Below, one piece after another: positions 7,566 to 9,954 of a stretch of 9,954 bases of DNA (its first letter is position 1; every line of letters starts with the position of its first letter). The stretch covers positions 1 to 9,954 of the forward strand of contig CAJMQA010000114.1 of assembly GCA_905215395.1 (NCBI GenBank), read 5' to 3'. The notes below the pieces were generated by a model. It saw nothing but the letters and a program-made list of their open reading frames with translations. It searched no databases and had not been told where the DNA came from. Position numbers and translations under genes: made by a program. This DNA comes from an uncultured bacterium. GTDB lineage: Bacteria > Bacteroidota > Bacteroidia > Bacteroidales > Marinifilaceae.

Positions 7566-7594
7566 GGTTGTCCAAAAATTAATTTTGGACAACC
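7566..7594. repeat. Perfect 12-bp inverted repeat, hairpin between susD and the first thioredoxin gene
   Basis: GGTTGTCCAAAA (7566-7577) and TTTTGGACAACC (7583-7594) are exact reverse complements around the 5-base loop ATTAA. It starts 12 bases after the susD stop and ends 17 bases before the next ATG. No T-tract follows on the + strand, so a complete intrinsic stop is unlikely. It fits an mRNA stabiliser or attenuator giving more SusCD than thioredoxin transcript, or an operator. The role is inferred, but the structure is plain. Confidence 0.8.
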
Positions 7595-7611
7595 CCTCTA
7601 ATATTCCACAT

Positions 7612-8745
7612 ATGAAATTAATCCTTTTTACTATATTATTCCTGACTACAGTTATATCTTTAAGTGCGGCTCCTGAAAAAGTAAAAATTCATGGAGTTGT
7701 CAAGGGCTTAGGCAATAACGAAATTGTATTGCTCAATTCAACCCAGAAAGAGATTACAAAAGTGAATGCTCAAAACGACAAATTTGAAATCACAGCCAAT
7801 CTGGAAACCGGAGATGGCAGTTACTATTTTCTTTATGTTCCGTCTGTAGGCCCATTGGGACCTTCAATGTCCATTCCGACCCTCTTTCTTTTCGCTGATT
7901 CACCGGATATTGAAATCAGTGCAGCGATAAAAGACAAACAGGTATCGAAGAATTACATTAAAGGTTCTCCCATGATGGCCGAGTATGAAAATATTTTCCG
8001 CAATCTGCCGGTGAGGGAGGAACTTGAAAAGGCTTCCGTGGCTTACAACAAAGCATTCGACCAATACAACAGAGTTTCTCAGACACAAGAAAACCTGGAT
8101 GTCCTTAAAACAGCCAGTGACAAGCTCGATTCTTTGCAAAAATCAAAATCTCAGCAGCTGTTGACTCTGATACCACAGATGAGAAAAAGTAAAGCCCTGG
8201 CACTGATCATTTACCAGTATAACAATTACAGGTCAGCCCCTGAACTCGAAGAGTTACTGAAACAATTCGACCCCAGTATCCGGAATTGCTACGGCCTTAT
8301 CCAAATGCAGGAAAAAATAAACCTGGAAAAGGGATGTGAAATCGGTCAGCCCTCCCCGGATTTTGAATTGAAAGACCTGAACGGGCAGCTCACGAAACTG
8401 TCTTCATTAAGGGGAAAATACACTTTGATCGACTTTTGGGCCTCCTGGTGCGGTCCCTGCCGGAAAGAGATTCCGAACCTGAAAAAGGTTTATGCAGAAT
8501 ACAAAGATAAGGGACTGCAACTGATCGGAGTATCCATCGACAACTCCGAAGCAGCCTGGCAAAAAGCTGTAAAAGAAGAGCAATTGGACTACCTGCAGTT
8601 AAACGATCCCAAAAACATTACCGGTAAACTCTACAATTTCAACGGCATTCCGTTTATTATCCTGATCTCTCCGGAAGGAATTATACTTGAAAAGGGATTA
8701 AGGGGTACGGAAGTAGGCGAAAAAGTGGCGAAATACTTAAATTAA
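7612..8745 (+). CDS. Secreted TlpA-like thiol-disulfide oxidoreductase with N-terminal DUF4369-type domain
   Basis: This 377-residue protein starts at the ATG at 7612. A TTG 27 bases earlier is in frame but lies inside the hairpin's right arm and would put nine polar residues before the signal peptide, so it is rejected. The signal peptide MKLILFTILFLTTVISLSAA lacks a lipobox Cys, which suggests a soluble periplasmic protein. Residues about 22-115 resemble the DUF4369 beta domain often fused to TlpA in Bacteroidota. A helical, coiled-coil-like linker follows (about 120-240). The C-terminal thioredoxin fold (about 243-377) has GQPSPDFELKDLNG, the active site WASWCGPCRK with Cys280 and Cys283, and the cis-proline loop GIPFII (Pro347). 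It likely reduces or isomerises disulfides in the periplasm, possibly for the imported ligand or its own operon partners. That link rests on position alone. It is a divergent tandem paralogue of the next gene, which starts seven bases downstream. Confidence 0.92.
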   Translation: MKLILFTILFLTTVISLSAAPEKVKIHGVVKGLGNNEIVLLNSTQKEITKVNAQNDKFEITANLETGDGSYYFLYVPSVGPLGPSMSIPTLFLFADSPDIEISAAIKDKQVSKNYIKGSPMMAEYENIFRNLPVREELEKASVAYNKAFDQYNRVSQTQENLDVLKTASDKLDSLQKSKSQQLLTLIPQMRKSKALALIIYQYNNYRSAPELEELLKQFDPSIRNCYGLIQMQEKINLEKGCEIGQPSPDFELKDLNGQLTKLSSLRGKYTLIDFWASWCGPCRKEIPNLKKVYAEYKDKGLQLIGVSIDNSEAAWQKAVKEEQLDYLQLNDPKNITGKLYNFNGIPFIILISPEGIILEKGLRGTEVGEKVAKYLN

Positions 8746-8752
8746 TTCATCC

Positions 8753-9841
8753 ATGAAATATTTCATTTATCTATTTCTATGGCTTGGGGTAGTGGCTTGC
8801 CAGCCCCAGCCCAGTTTTCAGGTCAGTGGTAAATTCAATCAGACATTAAAGAGTAAGACTATAGATGTTTTTATTCCGCAAGGGAAAGGTGACAGTGCTA
8901 TCCTTTCGGGAGTGCTGAATGAAGACGGTAGTTTTCTGATAAAGAGTGATATTACACCCGGCCAAATGTTCGAAGTCCGTCTGAAAAAAGATTACATAGA
9001 TATTCCTTTGTTTGCAGAAAATCAAAATTATACGCTGATTCAGGAAAACGATAAGTATTATTTCATTTCAGATGATGCCAATTCTTTACAAAACCGTTTT
9101 ATCACTTTCCGGAAAGAACTAGACCGCCTGACGGATGAATACAACCGGTTGTGCGAAGGCTATGACACCATCTCGGACATTCTGGTAAAAGCTCAGAGGT
9201 CGGAACTACTGGGAGAAAAATTTCAGGCGAAAGACGATTATATCCTGAAAGGAATTCAGGATTTCAAGGGTACTGAAATTTCCCAATACCTGGCTCAGGA
9301 AACCCTGCTATTCCTGGAACATGACTACAATGCTTTTACCAAAGTAATGGAAATTTTAGGGAATAACATGCCCGAGAATGCTATGAAGACCCATTTGATC
9401 AATTCTTACAATAATCTGAAAGCCAGACAACTGACAGGAGTAGCTCCTGATTTCGAATTACCGGATCCCAACAACAAACCCATACGCTTGTCTTCCTTCC
9501 GGGGAAAATATGTCCTTCTGGACTTCTGGGCTTCCTGGTGTGCTCCCTGCCGGAAAAAGAACAAGGAACTGTTCAAGCTTTATCCGGAACTCAAAGCCGG
9601 AGGACTGGAAGTGATTTCCGTTTCTCTGGACGATAACAGAGAGAAATGGCTGGAAGCAATAAAAACCGATCAGGTCAACTGGACACAACTGGCGGATCTG
9701 AAAGGATTCAAAGACAGCGAAGTACGTCAGGCCTATAAATTCAGCCAGGTACCTACCGTTTTTCTGATAGATCCGCAGGGTGAAATCGTGAAAACAAATC
9801 CGGGTATCGACGATATACGAAAAGTGTTGTCTTCAAACTGA
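8753..9841 (+). CDS. Lipoprotein TlpA-like thiol-disulfide oxidoreductase with N-terminal DUF4369-type domain
   Basis: This 362-residue protein begins MKYFIYLFLWLGVVAC, a lipoprotein signal with the acylated Cys at residue 16, so it is membrane-anchored, unlike its upstream paralogue. Residues after Cys are QPQP rather than acidic, so a periplasm-facing position is more likely than the cell surface (inference). A DUF4369-like beta domain (about 21-110) and a helical linker rich in charged residues (about 111-225) precede the thioredoxin fold (about 228-362). This contains APDFELPDPNNKPI, the active site WASWCAPCRK with Cys263 and Cys266, and the cis-proline loop QVPTVFLIDPQG (Pro334). The central dipeptide AP differs from GP in the upstream copy, a position known to tune redox potential in this fold. 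It starts seven bases after the previous stop with no Shine-Dalgarno motif, so co-transcription is likely. It is the last gene before a strong terminator. Confidence 0.93.
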   Translation: MKYFIYLFLWLGVVACQPQPSFQVSGKFNQTLKSKTIDVFIPQGKGDSAILSGVLNEDGSFLIKSDITPGQMFEVRLKKDYIDIPLFAENQNYTLIQENDKYYFISDDANSLQNRFITFRKELDRLTDEYNRLCEGYDTISDILVKAQRSELLGEKFQAKDDYILKGIQDFKGTEISQYLAQETLLFLEHDYNAFTKVMEILGNNMPENAMKTHLINSYNNLKARQLTGVAPDFELPDPNNKPIRLSSFRGKYVLLDFWASWCAPCRKKNKELFKLYPELKAGGLEVISVSLDDNREKWLEAIKTDQVNWTQLADLKGFKDSEVRQAYKFSQVPTVFLIDPQGEIVKTNPGIDDIRKVLSSN

Positions 9842-9849
9842 CAAAAAAA

Positions 9850-9886
9850 CGGCAAGGTCCGATCCGGATTTTGCCGCTTTCTTTCT
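9850..9886 (+). terminator. Intrinsic (Rho-independent) terminator of the receptor-thioredoxin operon
   Basis: The arms CGGCAAGGTCCG (9850-9861) and CGGATTTTGCCG (9865-9876) pair over 12 positions in RNA, including two G-U pairs, with a 3-base loop (ATC). The T-rich run CTTTCTTTCT follows. The structure begins eight bases after the last thioredoxin stop and has an A-tract on its 5' side. It defines the 3' end of the operon. Confidence 0.88.
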
Positions 9887-9954
9887 ATGTAAAACTATTA
9901 AGTGTCTATATACAATTTTACAGTATAACAAAGTTAATTCTAGAATTAAATCGG
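9887..9954. other. Terminal non-coding stretch with 16-bp perfect palindrome
   Basis: No gene is visible in these 68 AT-rich bases. TTAATTCTAGAATTAA at 9934-9949 is a perfect palindrome and could be an operator for a gene beyond the window, but AT-rich palindromes arise readily by chance. I see no clear promoter on either strand. Confidence 0.5.

Noticed and set aside
7207..7575. 122-codon minus-strand open frame overlapping the end of susD
   Set aside because: It is antisense to the conserved SusD C-terminus and has no recognisable family features.
2699..9841. Classic polysaccharide utilisation locus
   Set aside because: SusC and SusD are present, but no glycoside hydrolase, polysaccharide lyase, sulfatase or surface glycan-binding protein is seen in the window. 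A glycan substrate is therefore not supported.

Overview
The window looks like a chromosomal segment of a Bacteroidota species, most likely a gut Bacteroidales. The evidence is a SusC/SusD outer-membrane pair, an ECF sigma factor with a FecR-type anti-sigma, two TlpA-like thioredoxins with long N-terminal extensions, moderately AT-rich DNA, and start codons mostly preceded by A-rich sequence rather than strong Shine-Dalgarno motifs. The genus cannot be fixed from sequence alone. Odoribacter or Butyricimonas-like relatives are only a guess from the abundance of this locus type there.

All genes read on the + strand. Positions 1-651 hold the 3' end of a type IA DNA topoisomerase (TopB-like). One base later an ECF sigma-70 factor begins (653-1177). 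A 292-bp gap (1178-1469) follows. It carries a perfect 24-bp hairpin and a 9-bp repeat family arranged as four direct copies on the left and three inverted copies on the right, which together form a long imperfect inverted repeat. Next come a FecR-like anti-sigma factor (1470-2621), a TonB-dependent SusC-like receptor with an N-terminal STN signalling domain (2699-6172), a SusD/RagB lipoprotein (6190-7554), a 12-bp hairpin, a secreted TlpA-like thioredoxin (7612-8745), a lipoprotein TlpA-like thioredoxin (8753-9841) and a strong intrinsic terminator (9850-9886). The last 68 bases contain no gene and include a 16-bp perfect palindrome.

The likely logic is trans-envelope signalling. SusC and SusD capture and import a ligand. 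The periplasmic STN domain of SusC reports occupancy to the FecR protein in the inner membrane. FecR then controls the ECF sigma factor, which transcribes the receptor operon. The two thioredoxin-fold proteins would act in the periplasm or on the envelope as thiol-disulfide oxidoreductases tied to the imported substrate. No glycoside hydrolase, lyase, sulfatase or peptidase is present, so the substrate is unknown and need not be a glycan.

No clearly novel system is visible. The items most worth a second look are the inverted 9-bp repeat array between the sigma and anti-sigma genes, the internal hairpin between susD and the thioredoxin genes, and the tandem thioredoxin pair in an otherwise enzyme-free SusCD operon.
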